A stretch of DNA of 64,000 nt from Chengkuizengella sediminis (GTDB lineage Bacteria; Bacillota; Bacilli; Paenibacillales; KCTC-33759), in the NCBI RefSeq assembly GCF_010078385.1, contig NZ_SIJC01000007.1, forward strand, positions 1 through 64,000, given 5' to 3'. The position numbers and the translations under genes were made by a program. Shown one piece after another: positions 52,706 to 61,767 of the stretch. The notes beneath the pieces are model-generated. The model searched no databases and was not told the DNA's origin. It saw only the letters and a list, made by a program, of their open reading frames with translations. Every line of letters starts with the position of its first letter. Position 1 is the stretch's first letter.

Positions 52706-53542
52706 TTGAGTTCATATTTTGACAACGTTGCTAATAAGTATGATGAGACAAGACACATTCCTGAAAGATCATTTCAAAAAATAATAGATTTTATCATAGA
52801 TTTAACAGCATTGGATATCAATCATTCGAATGTTTTAGATATTGGTGTTGGAACAGGTCGAACAGCTCTGCCTTTAGTTGAAATGGGATATGAATACACT
52901 GGAGTGGATATATCCAAAAACATGTTATCCCAATTTTTAATTAAACTTGGAGGGGAAATTCCTAAAAATTTGACGCTCTTACATCAAGACCTATTAGATA
53001 TTCACTTTTTAGAAAAATCTTTTTCCCATATTTTTTCTTACCATGTTCTCTATTTTATTGAAGAGAAATCCCTTTTAATAGAAAAGATCAAACGGCTTTT
53101 AAAAGAAGGGGGGACTTACATACATTGTGATGAAATTTTGCTAAACAATTTTTATATTGATGATCTGACAAAACAGTGGTACATGCTTGCAAGTCAAGGC
53201 AATCGTAAATTAGAGGAAATGTTGGCTGAAAGTGATGGAACGATTTCAGATAAAGAAGATGTGGTATATAAACTAAAAAGTACACTTGAGCAACTGCATT
53301 TTAAAACAGAAATTATAAAAGGACCTAAATGGATTCAAAAAATGAGCAAAAGTGATTTGATCTCTTATTTTGAAAATAGACGGGATATTTATACAGGGCA
53401 TTTAACAGAGATGGAAAGAGAAAAAATATTTATTGAATGGAAAACGATAGTTGATGAAAAATGGGGAAGCAGGCCAGAAAAATTCATTAGAAAACAGCTA
53501 TATGTTCTTAAATTTGTTAAAGAAGGAGAACATACATGTTAA
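52706..53542 (+). CDS. SAM-dependent methyltransferase (MT3)
   Basis: ~279 aa, class I methyltransferase: N-terminal SSYFDNVANKYDETRH typical of UbiE/small-molecule MTs, motif I NVLDIGVGTGRTALPL, TGVDISKNML, and LLKEGGTYIHCDE. TTG 52706 with AAGGAG 9 nt upstream is preferred over TTG 52697. It overlaps the next gene by 7 nt. The ~120-nt spacer before it has a degenerate repeat-like segment and a CAGCAC/GTGCTG hairpin. Confidence 0.83.
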   Translation: MSSYFDNVANKYDETRHIPERSFQKIIDFIIDLTALDINHSNVLDIGVGTGRTALPLVEMGYEYTGVDISKNMLSQFLIKLGGEIPKNLTLLHQDLLDIHFLEKSFSHIFSYHVLYFIEEKSLLIEKIKRLLKEGGTYIHCDEILLNNFYIDDLTKQWYMLASQGNRKLEEMLAESDGTISDKEDVVYKLKSTLEQLHFKTEIIKGPKWIQKMSKSDLISYFENRRDIYTGHLTEMEREKIFIEWKTIVDEKWGSRPEKFIRKQLYVLKFVKEGEHTC

Positions 53543-54123
53543 ATTTTCATGAATACCTGAAATACTTAAAGAAAAATAAAGTATTTGGCATGATGACTGA
53601 GGATGAACTACAAGCACTGCTTTTATGTGTCATGAACCATGATGTTGATGGTGACATCGTAGAAATAGGTGCTTGGGCGGGATTATCAACGATACTATTA
53701 GCGATGGGTGATGCTCTTTCCCGGTTACAAAGAAGGGTGATTACCATAGATCATTTCAAAGGGAGTTTAGAGCATCAAGCACTGCTAAAAGGAAAATCAA
53801 CGTATCATATGTTCATGAGAAATATTACATTGTGTAAAGTGAAAGACAAAATTAAAGTGTTACAAATGGATTCCCAAGAGGCACATAAATTATTAGATCA
53901 ACAGATTAGTATTTTGTTTCTTGACGGTTCTCATATGTACCCTCATGTAAAAAAAGAGCTCAAATACTATCCCGAAAAAGTAAAAAAAAATGGTCTAATA
54001 CTCATTCATGACTATGAACCACAGTGGCAAACAAAAATTGCAGTAGATGAATGGATACAAGAAAACGAAGAATATGAAAAAGTTGTATTAATAAATACAC
54101 TTTTAATTGTTAGGAAGAAATGA
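53536..54123 (+). CDS. SAM-dependent methyltransferase (MT4, Methyltransf_24-like)
   Basis: 195 aa with motif I GDIVEIGAWAGLSTILLAM, ITIDHF, an ISILFLDGSHMYPHVKKEL metal/substrate segment, and GLILIHDYEP. This pattern matches the class I O-methyltransferases related to cephalosporin hydroxylase/macrocin O-methyltransferase proteins, which methylate sugar hydroxyls and often use a divalent metal. GAAGGAG precedes the ATG. It is the last gene I assign to the cluster. O-methylation of a cluster-made sugar is a reasonable guess. Confidence 0.78.
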   Translation: MLNFHEYLKYLKKNKVFGMMTEDELQALLLCVMNHDVDGDIVEIGAWAGLSTILLAMGDALSRLQRRVITIDHFKGSLEHQALLKGKSTYHMFMRNITLCKVKDKIKVLQMDSQEAHKLLDQQISILFLDGSHMYPHVKKELKYYPEKVKKNGLILIHDYEPQWQTKIAVDEWIQENEEYEKVVLINTLLIVRKK

Positions 54124-54196
54124 TTCTGATTCCATTTTTAGCCTTAATTCCATGCTGAACTGCTGATAATGTTGCTAAATCAAGGAGGGGGATTTA

Positions 54197-55147
54197 ATGA
54201 AATATCGTCGTTTAGGCAAAACAGGATTAAAAGTAAGTGAGATTGGTTTAGGAAGTTGGTTAATTGATGAACGTACATCAGAAGGTAATAATGCAGAAAC
54301 GATTGTTGATCGCGCTTATGAGTTGGGAATTAATTTTTTTGATAGCGCAAACTCTTATTCAAAGGGTACAGCAGAAGTGGTTTTAGGAAAAGCACTGAAT
54401 AAATACCCTCGACATTCCTATGTATTAGCAACAAAAGTATTTTTACCAATGGGAGGGGGTCCTAACGACAAAGGATTATCTCGAAAACATATAATGGAAC
54501 AATGTGATGCAAGTTTAAAAAGACTGGGTGTAGAATACATAGATTTGTATCAATGTCATCGTTATGATTTAGAAACACCTCTTGAGGAAACATTACGAGC
54601 ATTAGATGATTTAGTCTCACAAGGAAAGATTTTATATGCTGGAGTAAGTGAATGGAGTGCAGTCCAATTAAACGATGCTGTCCGTTTGTCTAAAAAATTG
54701 AATTTACATCAGATTGCTTCTAACCAACCTTATTATAATATGTTCCATCGTGATATCGAAAAAGAAATTATTCCTTTATCTGAACAAAAAGGAATAGGTC
54801 AGGTTGTTTATTCTCCATTAGCTCAAGGTGTTTTAACTGGTAAATATAAACCAGGAACAGCATTCCCCAAAGGTTCAAGAGCTTCCAATCACAAAGCCAA
54901 TATGTATATGGGATATGTGCTTAAAGAAAAACAGCTCCAAAAGGTTGCGAAATTAAAAGTGATTGCTGAAAGAAATGAAATTAGTGTTTCCCAGCTTGCA
55001 CTTGCTTGGATATTACGTTTACAAAATATCTCAAGCTGTATCATCGGTGCATCTCGAACTGATCAAGTGAATGAAAATGTAAAGGGATCTGGGATAGAAT
55101 TATGTACTGAAGACTTGCAAGAAATTGAGAGAATCTTAGATTATTAA
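54197..55147 (+). CDS. Aldo/keto reductase
   Basis: 316-aa NADPH-dependent AKR (YghZ/Kv-beta-like group). The catalytic tetrad is visible: Asp/Tyr in FFDSANSYSKGTAE, Lys in LATKV and His in YQCHRYD. The C-terminal cofactor loop IIGASRTDQV is typical. CAAGGAGGGGG precedes ATG 54197. It stands alone after the cluster, with general detoxification more likely than a cluster role, although membership cannot be excluded. Confidence 0.9.
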   Translation: MKYRRLGKTGLKVSEIGLGSWLIDERTSEGNNAETIVDRAYELGINFFDSANSYSKGTAEVVLGKALNKYPRHSYVLATKVFLPMGGGPNDKGLSRKHIMEQCDASLKRLGVEYIDLYQCHRYDLETPLEETLRALDDLVSQGKILYAGVSEWSAVQLNDAVRLSKKLNLHQIASNQPYYNMFHRDIEKEIIPLSEQKGIGQVVYSPLAQGVLTGKYKPGTAFPKGSRASNHKANMYMGYVLKEKQLQKVAKLKVIAERNEISVSQLALAWILRLQNISSCIIGASRTDQVNENVKGSGIELCTEDLQEIERILDY

Positions 55148-55202
55148 AATGCACGATAAAGCAGCGTTCATATACGGTTTATCAAATTTTTAGTTTGAAT
55201 AT

Positions 55203-55237
55203 CCCCCCCCACCTAGCTCATTTGCATATGTGGGGGG
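55203..55237 (+). terminator. C/G-rich hairpin between convergent genes
   Basis: CCCCCCAC (55205-55212) pairs with GTGGGGGG (55230-55237) in an AT-rich spacer between the aldo/keto reductase and the opposite-strand DUF423 gene. There is little T tract on either side; it probably acts as a weak bidirectional terminator. Confidence 0.5.
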
Positions 55238-55262
55238 CATCTTACTATAATGGTGAATATGA

Positions 55263-55631
55263 TTACTTTTGTTTTAGTGCCGCAATACATACCAACAAAA
55301 ATCCAATTAAAAAGGAAGTTCCACCTATAGGGGCTAGTGCTCCGAAAATTCCAATATCAGTTAAGCTTAAGATGTAGATACTTCCTGGGAATATGACAGT
55401 TCCAGCTACTAACATTCTTCCTGCCCACAAAATAGAGCTACCTGACAGTTTATCCATAACTATTGCAACAATGATAACTGCAAGAGAACCAAATAAATGA
55501 TACTGTACTGCAATTTGATAGGTTGAATATCGCTCCTCTGTTAATATATCTTGTAAAATGTGTGAGCCAAACGCTCCAAGTGCAACTGCTAAAAAAGCTA
55601 ATATGCTGCCCGTTATTAAGTGATTCTTCAA
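55263..55631 (-). CDS. DUF423 small membrane protein
   Basis: The only gene on the minus strand. About 122 aa with four hydrophobic helices (ITGSILAFLAVALGAFGSH; HLFGSLAVIIVAIVM; MLVAGTVIFPGSIYILSL; GTSFLIGFLLVCIAAL). The ALGAFGSH block is characteristic of DUF423 (YwdK/YgdD). TTG at 55631 follows GGAGGTC by about 8 nt and is preferred to GTG 55646. Function unknown. Confidence 0.85.
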   Translation of the reverse strand: MKNHLITGSILAFLAVALGAFGSHILQDILTEERYSTYQIAVQYHLFGSLAVIIVAIVMDKLSGSSILWAGRMLVAGTVIFPGSIYILSLTDIGIFGALAPIGGTSFLIGFLLVCIAALKQK

Positions 55632-55796
55632 AAAAAAGACCTCCACTTTAAATTATTGATCTGGTGAAAGTATATTTGAAACAGTTAGATATTTCAACAA
55701 TTTTCAGGGAACTGTTGGATGTTCAACTAAATAAATGCTCCATAATGATACCAAAATTTTAGAATAAAGATATAGTTATTTATTCAAATAAAAAGG

Positions 55797-55985
55797 ATGC
55801 AAGTTTTAGCAGCATCTTTTTTTGATTTTCATTTTGATTCTAATGAACTTTTCATTAGTGGAAATCTAGAAAAAGTGGATGAAACCACCTTTAAAAAAAC
55901 GCTTTACAATAATGTTAATGGTACTTATAATACAGATTATTATACTTGGGATGGAACCCAATTTATTCTTCAAGAATTGAATTGA
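55797..55985 (+). CDS. 62-aa hypothetical ORF, possibly a gene remnant
   Basis: Short ORF (AAAAAGG then ATG 55797) with the reading FISGNLEKVDETTFKKTLYN and WDGTQFILQELN. Not recognised. It looks like the C-terminal end of a larger protein, without signal peptide or promoter, so it may be a decayed fragment. An AT-rich inverted repeat (55996-56005 with 56015-56024) follows and could be a weak terminator. Confidence 0.35.
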   Translation: MQVLAASFFDFHFDSNELFISGNLEKVDETTFKKTLYNNVNGTYNTDYYTWDGTQFILQELN

Positions 55986-56093
55986 TCCATCCATGAATAA
56001 ATATTCTAAATTAAAATATTTATTTTCATATTTTCACCTAATTTCCAAAATTTTATGAATAATTTGTGTATGTTTTCTCACTTTAATGTGATG

Positions 56094-56137
56094 AAAAACG
56101 AACATTCAAAAGATAATCATAATTAATGTTCGTGAAT
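56094..56137 (+). promoter_or_regulatory. Pair of PurR boxes (inverted)
   Basis: AAAAACGAACATT (56094-56106) and its inverted partner AATGTTCGTGAAT (56125-56137) match the Bacillus PurBox core CGAACATT and are spaced by 18 nt, the arrangement bound by the PurR repressor (released by PRPP). They end 3 nt before the -35 box of the purine operon promoter. Confidence 0.8.
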
Positions 56138-56140
56138 TAG

Positions 56141-56169
56141 TTGACACGGCCATGTGACACTGTTAAACT
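56141..56169 (+). promoter_or_regulatory. Sigma-A promoter of the pur operon
   Basis: Perfect -35 TTGACA (56141-56146), 17-bp spacing, and -10 TAAACT (56164-56169). It is located between the PurR boxes and the guanine riboswitch. Confidence 0.8.
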
Positions 56170-56261
56170 AAAAACGAATTGAAAAGTCATTATTATCTTT
56201 CATTATAGAAAGACATCGTTAACGGATTTTTTATGTAAGGATAAATTTAATAAGTAATGGT

Positions 56262-56332
56262 AACTCATATAATATCGGGAATAAGGCCCGAAAGTTTCTA
56301 CCCAGAAACCGTAAATTTTTGGACTATGAGCA
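56262..56332 (+). ncRNA. Purine (guanine-type) riboswitch aptamer
   Basis: Conserved aptamer elements are present in order: P1 strand CTCATATAAT, P2 with ATCGGG...CCCGA, loop AAGTTTCTACC, P3 CCAGAAACCG, TAAAT, and the 3' GGACTATGAG closing P1. The specificity base in GACTATG is C, which predicts guanine/hypoxanthine binding rather than adenine. It lies in the 5' leader of purE, so excess guanine should stop transcription. Confidence 0.92.
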
Positions 56333-56454
56333 AAGTAATAAGATAAGAGTAGGGATTTCATTCTCACAACATCGCTGATAGTATCGTTTTTTGTCTAGGA
56401 AAGTCCCGATGATTTACTCTTTTTATCCTATTACTTTACATAGTTGTTATAAGG

Positions 56455-56482
56455 GTAGGTTCTTTGAACCTACTTTTCTTTT
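56455..56482 (+). terminator. Riboswitch-controlled terminator of the pur leader
   Basis: GTAGGTTC (56455-56462) pairs with GAACCTAC (56466-56473) with a TTT loop, followed by TTTTCTTTT. A longer alternative pairing between about 56334-56352 and 56415-56437 could serve as anti-terminator or second terminator stem. It lies ~57 nt before purE. Confidence 0.7.
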
Positions 56483-56538
56483 ATTTGAAATATAGGATGA
56501 ATATGGAGTATATTCTCAAAAAAAGGTAGGGATAAAAA

Positions 56539-57030
56539 ATGTCAACAAACGCAAAGGTTGGAGTCATCATGGGTAGTCAATCTGATTGGGAAACAATGAA
56601 ACATGCTTGTGATGTACTTGATGAGTTAGAAATTGCCTATGAAAAGAAAGTAGTTTCAGCACATCGAACACCAGATCTTATGTTTGAATATGCTTCTTCA
56701 GCAATTACAAAAGGTTTAAAAGTAATTATAGCTGGAGCAGGAGGTGCTGCGCATCTACCGGGTATGGTAGCAGCTAAAACAGAACTTCCAGTGATTGGTG
56801 TACCAGTAAAGTCTTCTAACTTAAATGGTTTAGACTCTTTGTTATCTATTGTTCAAATGCCTGGTGGGATTCCTGTCGCAACTGTCTCAATTGGTAAAGC
56901 AGGAGCTACAAACGCTGGGCTTTTAGCTGCGCAAATTTTAGGTGCTTTTGACGAAGATGTACAGATGAGAATTACAAATAGGCGAGAAAACATAAAACAT
57001 ACGGTTTTAGAAAGCAGTGAAAATTTATGA
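56539..57030 (+). CDS. purE: N5-carboxyaminoimidazole ribonucleotide mutase
   Basis: Class I PurE converting N5-CAIR to CAIR in de novo purine synthesis. 163 aa with the substrate loop [12 protein letters not shown], catalytic His in SAHRTPD and [11 protein letters not shown]. First gene of the operon behind the riboswitch; overlaps purK by 4 nt. Pairing with PurK supports the N5-CAIR (not direct AIR carboxylase) route. Confidence 0.97.
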   Translation: MSTNAKVGVIMGSQSDWETMKHACDVLDELEIAYEKKVVSAHRTPDLMFEYASSAITKGLKVIIAGAGGAAHLPGMVAAKTELPVIGVPVKSSNLNGLDSLLSIVQMPGGIPVATVSIGKAGATNAGLLAAQILGAFDEDVQMRITNRRENIKHTVLESSENL

Positions 57031-58229
57031 ACCAAGGTCAAGTAATTCTCCCAGGTAGTACAATCGGTATTTTAGGTGGGGGACAATTAGGTCGTATGAT
57101 GACATTATCAGGCCGTCAAATGGGTTATCGTTTTGTTACGTTAGATCCTGTTGAAGACGGACCTTGTGGTCAGGTTGCAGATGAACAAATTGTTGCTAAT
57201 TATGATGATTTTCAAGCAGGTGAGAAGTTAGCTGAACTTGCTGATGTTATTACTTATGAATTTGAAAACGTGGATGCTTCTGTAGCAGATATGTTATTTA
57301 ATAAATCTTATGTGCCACAAGGAAGTCAATTACTATATACCACACAACATCGTTTAAGAGAGAAGATAGCAATAGAAGCTGCAAATGTGCCTGTAGCTCC
57401 ATATGCTGAAATAAAAACTGTACAAGAGTTAGCTGAGGCTGTTGAACGCTTCGGTGTTCCTTGTGTACTGAAAACAGCTGTTGGTGGCTATGATGGCAAA
57501 GGACAATGGGTGATTCGGTCTAAAGCTGAGATCTCCGAAGCATTTAATACATTAAGTAAGGCGAAGACAGATTTAGTATTAGAGCAATTTATTCATTTTG
57601 AAAAAGAGTTATCCGTTGTAGCAGCTCGAAACTTAGATGGGCAAGTTAGCACTTTTCCAGTGGCTGAAAATATACATGTGGATAACATTTTGCATACCTC
57701 CATTGTTCCTGCAAGGATAAACGAAGATATACAGGATAGAGCAAGACAACTTGCGACAAATATTGCTAAATCCTTAAATGTAGTTGGACTCATCGCAGTT
57801 GAAATGTTTTACACTAAAGATGGAGAGTTGTATGTGAATGAACTGGCTCCTCGTCCACATAATTCAGGGCATTATACAATGGATGCATGTTATACTTCAC
57901 AATTTGAGCAGCATATCCGTGCGATATGTAACTTACCATTACAATCTACAGAATTAATATGTCCCGTTGTGATGGTGAATATTTTAGGTGAACACGTTGA
58001 TCCATTATTAAAATGGATGGAACAGAATGATCAAAGCTCAAGTCAAGATTTAATAGTAAAAGTTCATTTATATGGTAAAAAAGAAGCTAAAGCAAAACGA
58101 AAAATGGGTCACATTAATCTGTTGACTAATAATATAAATCAAGCCTTAGATTGGATTGACAGTACAGGAATTTGGGAAAAAAAGTCTTTAAGAGGTTGTT
58201 CAAAAAGTCCACTTTTGATCACGAAGTAG
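57027..58229 (+). CDS. purK: N5-carboxyaminoimidazole ribonucleotide synthase with repeat-encoded C-terminus
   Basis: ATP-grasp enzyme making N5-CAIR from AIR, ATP and bicarbonate. Motifs: [40 protein letters not shown] and [18 protein letters not shown]. The family normally ends near the IDSTGIW segment; here the frame continues through [13 protein letters not shown], which is encoded by the left end of an intergenic repeat (starting ~58193), so the natural stop has been replaced. About 12 C-terminal residues are therefore repeat-derived; catalytic residues are not affected. Confidence 0.96.
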   Translation: MNQGQVILPGSTIGILGGGQLGRMMTLSGRQMGYRFVTLDPVEDGPCGQVADEQIVANYDDFQAGEKLAELADVITYEFENVDASVADMLFNKSYVPQGSQLLYTTQHRLREKIAIEAANVPVAPYAEIKTVQELAEAVERFGVPCVLKTAVGGYDGKGQWVIRSKAEISEAFNTLSKAKTDLVLEQFIHFEKELSVVAARNLDGQVSTFPVAENIHVDNILHTSIVPARINEDIQDRARQLATNIAKSLNVVGLIAVEMFYTKDGELYVNELAPRPHNSGHYTMDACYTSQFEQHIRAICNLPLQSTELICPVVMVNILGEHVDPLLKWMEQNDQSSSQDLIVKVHLYGKKEAKAKRKMGHINLLTNNINQALDWIDSTGIWEKKSLRGCSKSPLLITK

Positions 58230-58435
58230 CTCTAAGAAGAGATATCGACATCGAAGATTGCACTCACATTTGAAGTCCGGTGCTCATGTAACAAATCACT
58301 ACACTTGCTACACCCCAAAAAGTGAAGGACTGCTTTGAAGGTTAATCCGAATACTTTATGGGGACCCCGTTAATACTGGCTTCGGCATGTTCGCACAATC
58401 TTCTCGGTGCTGAAAAGCGAACTTTTTGAACACAT
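58193..58435 (+). repeat. ~243-bp intergenic repeat element (R2) overlapping the purK end
   Basis: Begins AGGTTGTTCAAAAAGTCC and ends GAACTTTTTGAACACAT, imperfect terminal inverted repeats shared with R1 at 43804. Internal modules recur elsewhere: CACCCCAAAAAGTGAA (58311-58326) and CCGAATACTTTATGGGGACCCC (58347-58368) match the reverse complement of parts of 59794-59882; GCATGTTCG...GTGCTGAAAAG (about 58379-58417) matches 21312-21350. No ORF for a transposase. It occupies the spacer between purK and purB, ending 30 nt before purB. Confidence 0.75.
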
Positions 58436-58464
58436 ACATTAAGTGAAAAGGAAGGGGTTCTTTT

Positions 58465-59760
58465 ATGATAGAACGTTATAGTAGACCAGAAATGACAGCC
58501 ATTTGGACAGAGGAAAATAAATTTAAAGCTTGGTTAGAGGTAGAAATCAATGCTTGTGAGGCTTGGTCAGAGTTAGGGATTATTCCAAAAGAAGATGTAA
58601 AACTTTTAAGAGAAAAGGCAAGCTTTGATATCGATCGAATTTATGAGATAGAAAAAGAAACGAGACATGACGTTATAGCATTTACTCGTGCTGTTTCAGA
58701 AACCGTTGGACCTGAAAGAAAGTGGGTTCATTATGGACTTACATCAACGGATGTTGTAGATACAGCTAATGGCTACTTAATTAAACAAGCCAATGAAATT
58801 CTTGAAAAAGATATTATTCAATTTATTTCTATTTTAAAAGAAAAAGCAATTGAGCATAAAGATACGGTCATGATGGGAAGAACACATGGTGTACATGCTG
58901 AACCAACGACATTTGGACTGAAGATGGCGCTTTGGTACGAAGAAATGAATCGTAATTTAGAACGTTTTAAAAGAGCAGCAGATGGAGTCCAATTTGGTAA
59001 AATCTCTGGAGCTGTTGGAACGTATGCCAATATTGATCCTTTTATTGAACAATATGTTTGTGAAAAACTAGGTACAAAAGCTGCGCCGATTTCAACGCAA
59101 ACATTACAGCGTGATCGTCATGCTGATTATATGGCGACACTTGCATTAATTGCGACTTCTTTAGATAAATTTGCAACAGAAATTCGTGCCTTGCAAAAAA
59201 GTGAATTTAGAGAAGTAGAAGAAGCTTTTGCTAAAGGCCAAAAAGGTTCATCAGCAATGCCTCATAAACGAAATCCAATAGGTAGTGAGAACATTTCTGG
59301 ATTATCTAGAGTGATCAGAGGGCATATGGTATCTTCATACGAAAATGTACCATTATGGCATGAAAGAGATATTTCTCATTCCTCAGTTGAACGTGTGATT
59401 TTACCAGATGCAACGATTTTATTAAATTATATGTTAAATCGTTTTGGAAACATTGTGAAAAACTTAACGGTATTCCCTGAAAATATGAAAAAGAACATAA
59501 AAAGAACGTTTGATGTACCTTTCTCAGGTAGAGTGATGACAAAACTGATAGATAAAGGTTTAAGTAGAGAACAAGCTTACGATACCGTTCAACCTCGTGC
59601 TATGCAAGCTTGGGAACAGCAAAAGTCATTCAGAGAAATTGTAGAAAATGAACCAGAGATCAACCAGTATTTATCTACTGAAGAAATTGAAGATTGCTTT
59701 AATCCGAACTGGCATTTAAAACACGTAAACACAATATTCGATCGTTTAGGTTTAATATAG
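58465..59760 (+). CDS. purB: Adenylosuccinate lyase
   Basis: Fumarase/aspartase superfamily lyase acting twice in purine synthesis (SAICAR to AICAR, adenylosuccinate to AMP). 431 aa. Family signature [15 protein letters not shown] with the catalytic flexible loop, [13 protein letters not shown] and [14 protein letters not shown] with the catalytic His. AAAAGGAAGGGG precedes ATG 58465. Confidence 0.97.
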   Translation: MIERYSRPEMTAIWTEENKFKAWLEVEINACEAWSELGIIPKEDVKLLREKASFDIDRIYEIEKETRHDVIAFTRAVSETVGPERKWVHYGLTSTDVVDTANGYLIKQANEILEKDIIQFISILKEKAIEHKDTVMMGRTHGVHAEPTTFGLKMALWYEEMNRNLERFKRAADGVQFGKISGAVGTYANIDPFIEQYVCEKLGTKAAPISTQTLQRDRHADYMATLALIATSLDKFATEIRALQKSEFREVEEAFAKGQKGSSAMPHKRNPIGSENISGLSRVIRGHMVSSYENVPLWHERDISHSSVERVILPDATILLNYMLNRFGNIVKNLTVFPENMKKNIKRTFDVPFSGRVMTKLIDKGLSREQAYDTVQPRAMQAWEQQKSFREIVENEPEINQYLSTEEIEDCFNPNWHLKHVNTIFDRLGLI

Positions 59761-59793
59761 AAAGAAAGAATAACATCACAGGATGGATTAAAG

Positions 59794-59882
59794 CCCCGCA
59801 AAAGTGAAATACGATTTTGGTTTCTGGGGTCCCCGAAAAGTATTCGGAATATGCAACTTCGAATATTGTTCACTTTTTGGGG
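59794..59882 (+). repeat. Structured intergenic repeat (R4) between purB and purC
   Basis: Outer inverted pair CCCCGCAAAAGTGAA (59794-59808) and TTCACTTTTTGGGG (59869-59882) with inner GGGGTCCCCGAAAAGTATTCGGAAT. The inner part and right end are, in reverse complement, the modules of R2 at 58311-58368. It lies just before the purC ribosome site (AAAGGAGG at 59890-59897) and may form an mRNA hairpin. Confidence 0.65.
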
Positions 59883-59906
59883 TATTTTTGAAAGGAGGGT
59901 TAACCT

Positions 59907-60791
59907 TTGAACTCAACGCCTACATTATTAACGGCTGTAGATTTGATTGATGCACCTTTAGTTTATAAAGGTAAGGTTCGAGAGCTTTATGATTTAGGGG
60001 AACATTATTTAATGGTTGTAACAGATCGTATTTCTGCATTTGATTATATTTTAGAACCAGGCATTCCTGATAAAGGAAAAGTCTTAAATCTAGTCAGTAA
60101 GTTTTGGTTTGATCAAACAGAACCTATGATACCGAATCATATGGTGCATGCAGATGTGAACTTATTAAATGATGTGATAAAAAAACCGGAATTACTACAA
60201 GATCGAGTGATGGTAAGCCGCAAAGCAGAACGAATCGATATTGAATGTATAGTAAGAGGCTATATTACTGGTGGTGGATGGAGACAATATCAAAACAATG
60301 GTGAAATTAACGGAATTAAGCTGCCAACAGGAATGAGAAAAAACCAGAAGTTAGATGTCCCTATTTTTACCCCTTCTTTAAAAAATGATGTTGGACATGA
60401 TGAAGACATTCCAGTTTCAAAAATGCAAGAAGTTGTAGGAAAGTCACTAACCACAGAGTTGATGGTAAAAAGCTTGGAATTATACCAATTTGCACATGAT
60501 TATTGTGAAAAACGTGGAATTATATTAGCAGATTGTAAGTTTGAATTTGGTTTTGTTGATGGAGAACTTATTTTAATAGATGAAATTTTTACCCCTGATT
60601 CATCAAGATATTGGTCTGAAGAAAAATATGCTCTAGATATAGATATTGATAGTATGGATAAAGAACCTGTTCGTACATTTTTATCACATACGACTTGGGA
60701 TAAAAATAGTCAGCCAGATCCGTTGCCATCAAAAGTGGTAGAGGAAACATCTGCGAGATATAAAGAGATTTTAAATAAATTAGATCAATAG
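59907..60791 (+). CDS. purC: SAICAR synthetase
   Basis: Joins CAIR and aspartate with ATP to SAICAR. 294 aa. Motifs YKGKVRELYDLG, VTDRISAFDYIL, RGYITGGGWRQY and DEIFTPDSSRYW. TTG 59907 is the start, 9 nt after AAAGGAGG. It is longer than the ~240-aa B. subtilis enzyme and closer to the longer subfamily. Confidence 0.96.
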   Translation: MNSTPTLLTAVDLIDAPLVYKGKVRELYDLGEHYLMVVTDRISAFDYILEPGIPDKGKVLNLVSKFWFDQTEPMIPNHMVHADVNLLNDVIKKPELLQDRVMVSRKAERIDIECIVRGYITGGGWRQYQNNGEINGIKLPTGMRKNQKLDVPIFTPSLKNDVGHDEDIPVSKMQEVVGKSLTTELMVKSLELYQFAHDYCEKRGIILADCKFEFGFVDGELILIDEIFTPDSSRYWSEEKYALDIDIDSMDKEPVRTFLSHTTWDKNSQPDPLPSKVVEETSARYKEILNKLDQ

Positions 60792-60814
60792 GTCATAGGA
60801 GGACAATGAGAGCA

Positions 60815-61057
60815 ATGATAAAAGCAACCGTTCATGTCACGATTAAACAAAGCGTTTTGGATCCACAAGGAAATACAGTACAAGGTGCTCTACATTCTAT
60901 GGGATTTGAAGAAGTGAATGACGTACGTATCGGTAAATATATGGAATTATCATTAGATACAACGGATAAAAACGAAGCAGAAAAAAGAGTAACAGAAATG
61001 TGTGAAAAATTGTTAGCTAACACTGTAATCGAAGACTACCGATTTGAATTAAATTAA
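60815..61057 (+). CDS. purS: FGAM synthase subunit PurS
   Basis: Small subunit (80 aa) required to bridge PurQ and PurL. The typical beginning [18 protein letters not shown] and GALHSMGF are present. ATG 60815 matches family length; ATG 60806 is 3 nt after AGGAGG, which is too close for it, but it cannot be excluded. Confidence 0.95.
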   Translation: MIKATVHVTIKQSVLDPQGNTVQGALHSMGFEEVNDVRIGKYMELSLDTTDKNEAEKRVTEMCEKLLANTVIEDYRFELN

Positions 61058-61077
61058 GGAATGGAGGCAGATATCAA

Positions 61078-61767
61078 ATGAACTTTGCAGTTCTAGTATT
61101 TCCAGGATCCAATTGTGATATAGATTGTTATAAAGCAGTCGAGGATACGACTGAGCAATCTGTAGAATATGTATGGCATACAGCAACAGATCTATCAAAA
61201 TATGATTGCATTATTTTACCTGGTGGTTTTTCTTACGGAGATTATTTAAGAAGTGGTGCAATTTCTAGATTTGCTCCCGTCATGAATGAAGTGGTCAAAG
61301 CAGCAGAGCAAGGAAAATATATTATTGGCATATGTAACGGATTTCAGATTTTATTAGAATCTGGCTTACTGCCTGGAGCGATGAGAATAAACGATACTGT
61401 AAAGTTTCGCTGCCATCACAGTGATTTGAAAGTACAAAACAATACAAATCCTTTTACACATGAATATAAGATAGGGGAAGTTATTGATATCCCGATTGCT
61501 CATATGGAAGGAAACTATTATTGTGACGAAACGACGTTAGCTTCTTTAAAAACAAACAATCAAATCGTATTTACGTATGAAGGTGAAAACCCAAATGGTT
61601 CTGTTGAAAATATTGCTGGCATTTGTAATGAAAAAGGGAATGTTCTTGGCATGATGCCTCATCCGGAGCGAGCAGTTCATGAACTTTTAGGTTCAGCAGA
61701 TGGTAAAAAAATGTTCACATCAGTTTTAAGTGCATGGAGGGAAAAAAATGGCGTTGCAATCGGTTAA
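61078..61767 (+). CDS. purQ: FGAM synthase glutaminase subunit PurQ
   Basis: Class I glutamine amidotransferase, 229 aa. [14 protein letters not shown], nucleophile Cys in GICNGFQIL, and the His/Glu pair in [14 protein letters not shown]. It supplies ammonia to PurL; its 3' end overlaps purL by 20 nt. Confidence 0.97.
   Translation: MNFAVLVFPGSNCDIDCYKAVEDTTEQSVEYVWHTATDLSKYDCIILPGGFSYGDYLRSGAISRFAPVMNEVVKAAEQGKYIIGICNGFQILLESGLLPGAMRINDTVKFRCHHSDLKVQNNTNPFTHEYKIGEVIDIPIAHMEGNYYCDETTLASLKTNNQIVFTYEGENPNGSVENIAGICNEKGNVLGMMPHPERAVHELLGSADGKKMFTSVLSAWREKNGVAIG

Noticed and set aside
23608-54123. Genuine enediyne cluster
   Set aside because: No large iterative type I PKS (PKSE) and no E10-type thioesterase are present; only accessory-type proteins are shared.
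23608-54123. Aryl-polyene cluster
   Set aside because: KS, KR, DH and ACP parts are reminiscent, but no ammonia-lyase or aryl starter enzymes or glycerolipid acyltransferase are seen, and glycosyltransferases and UnbV-type proteins do not fit.
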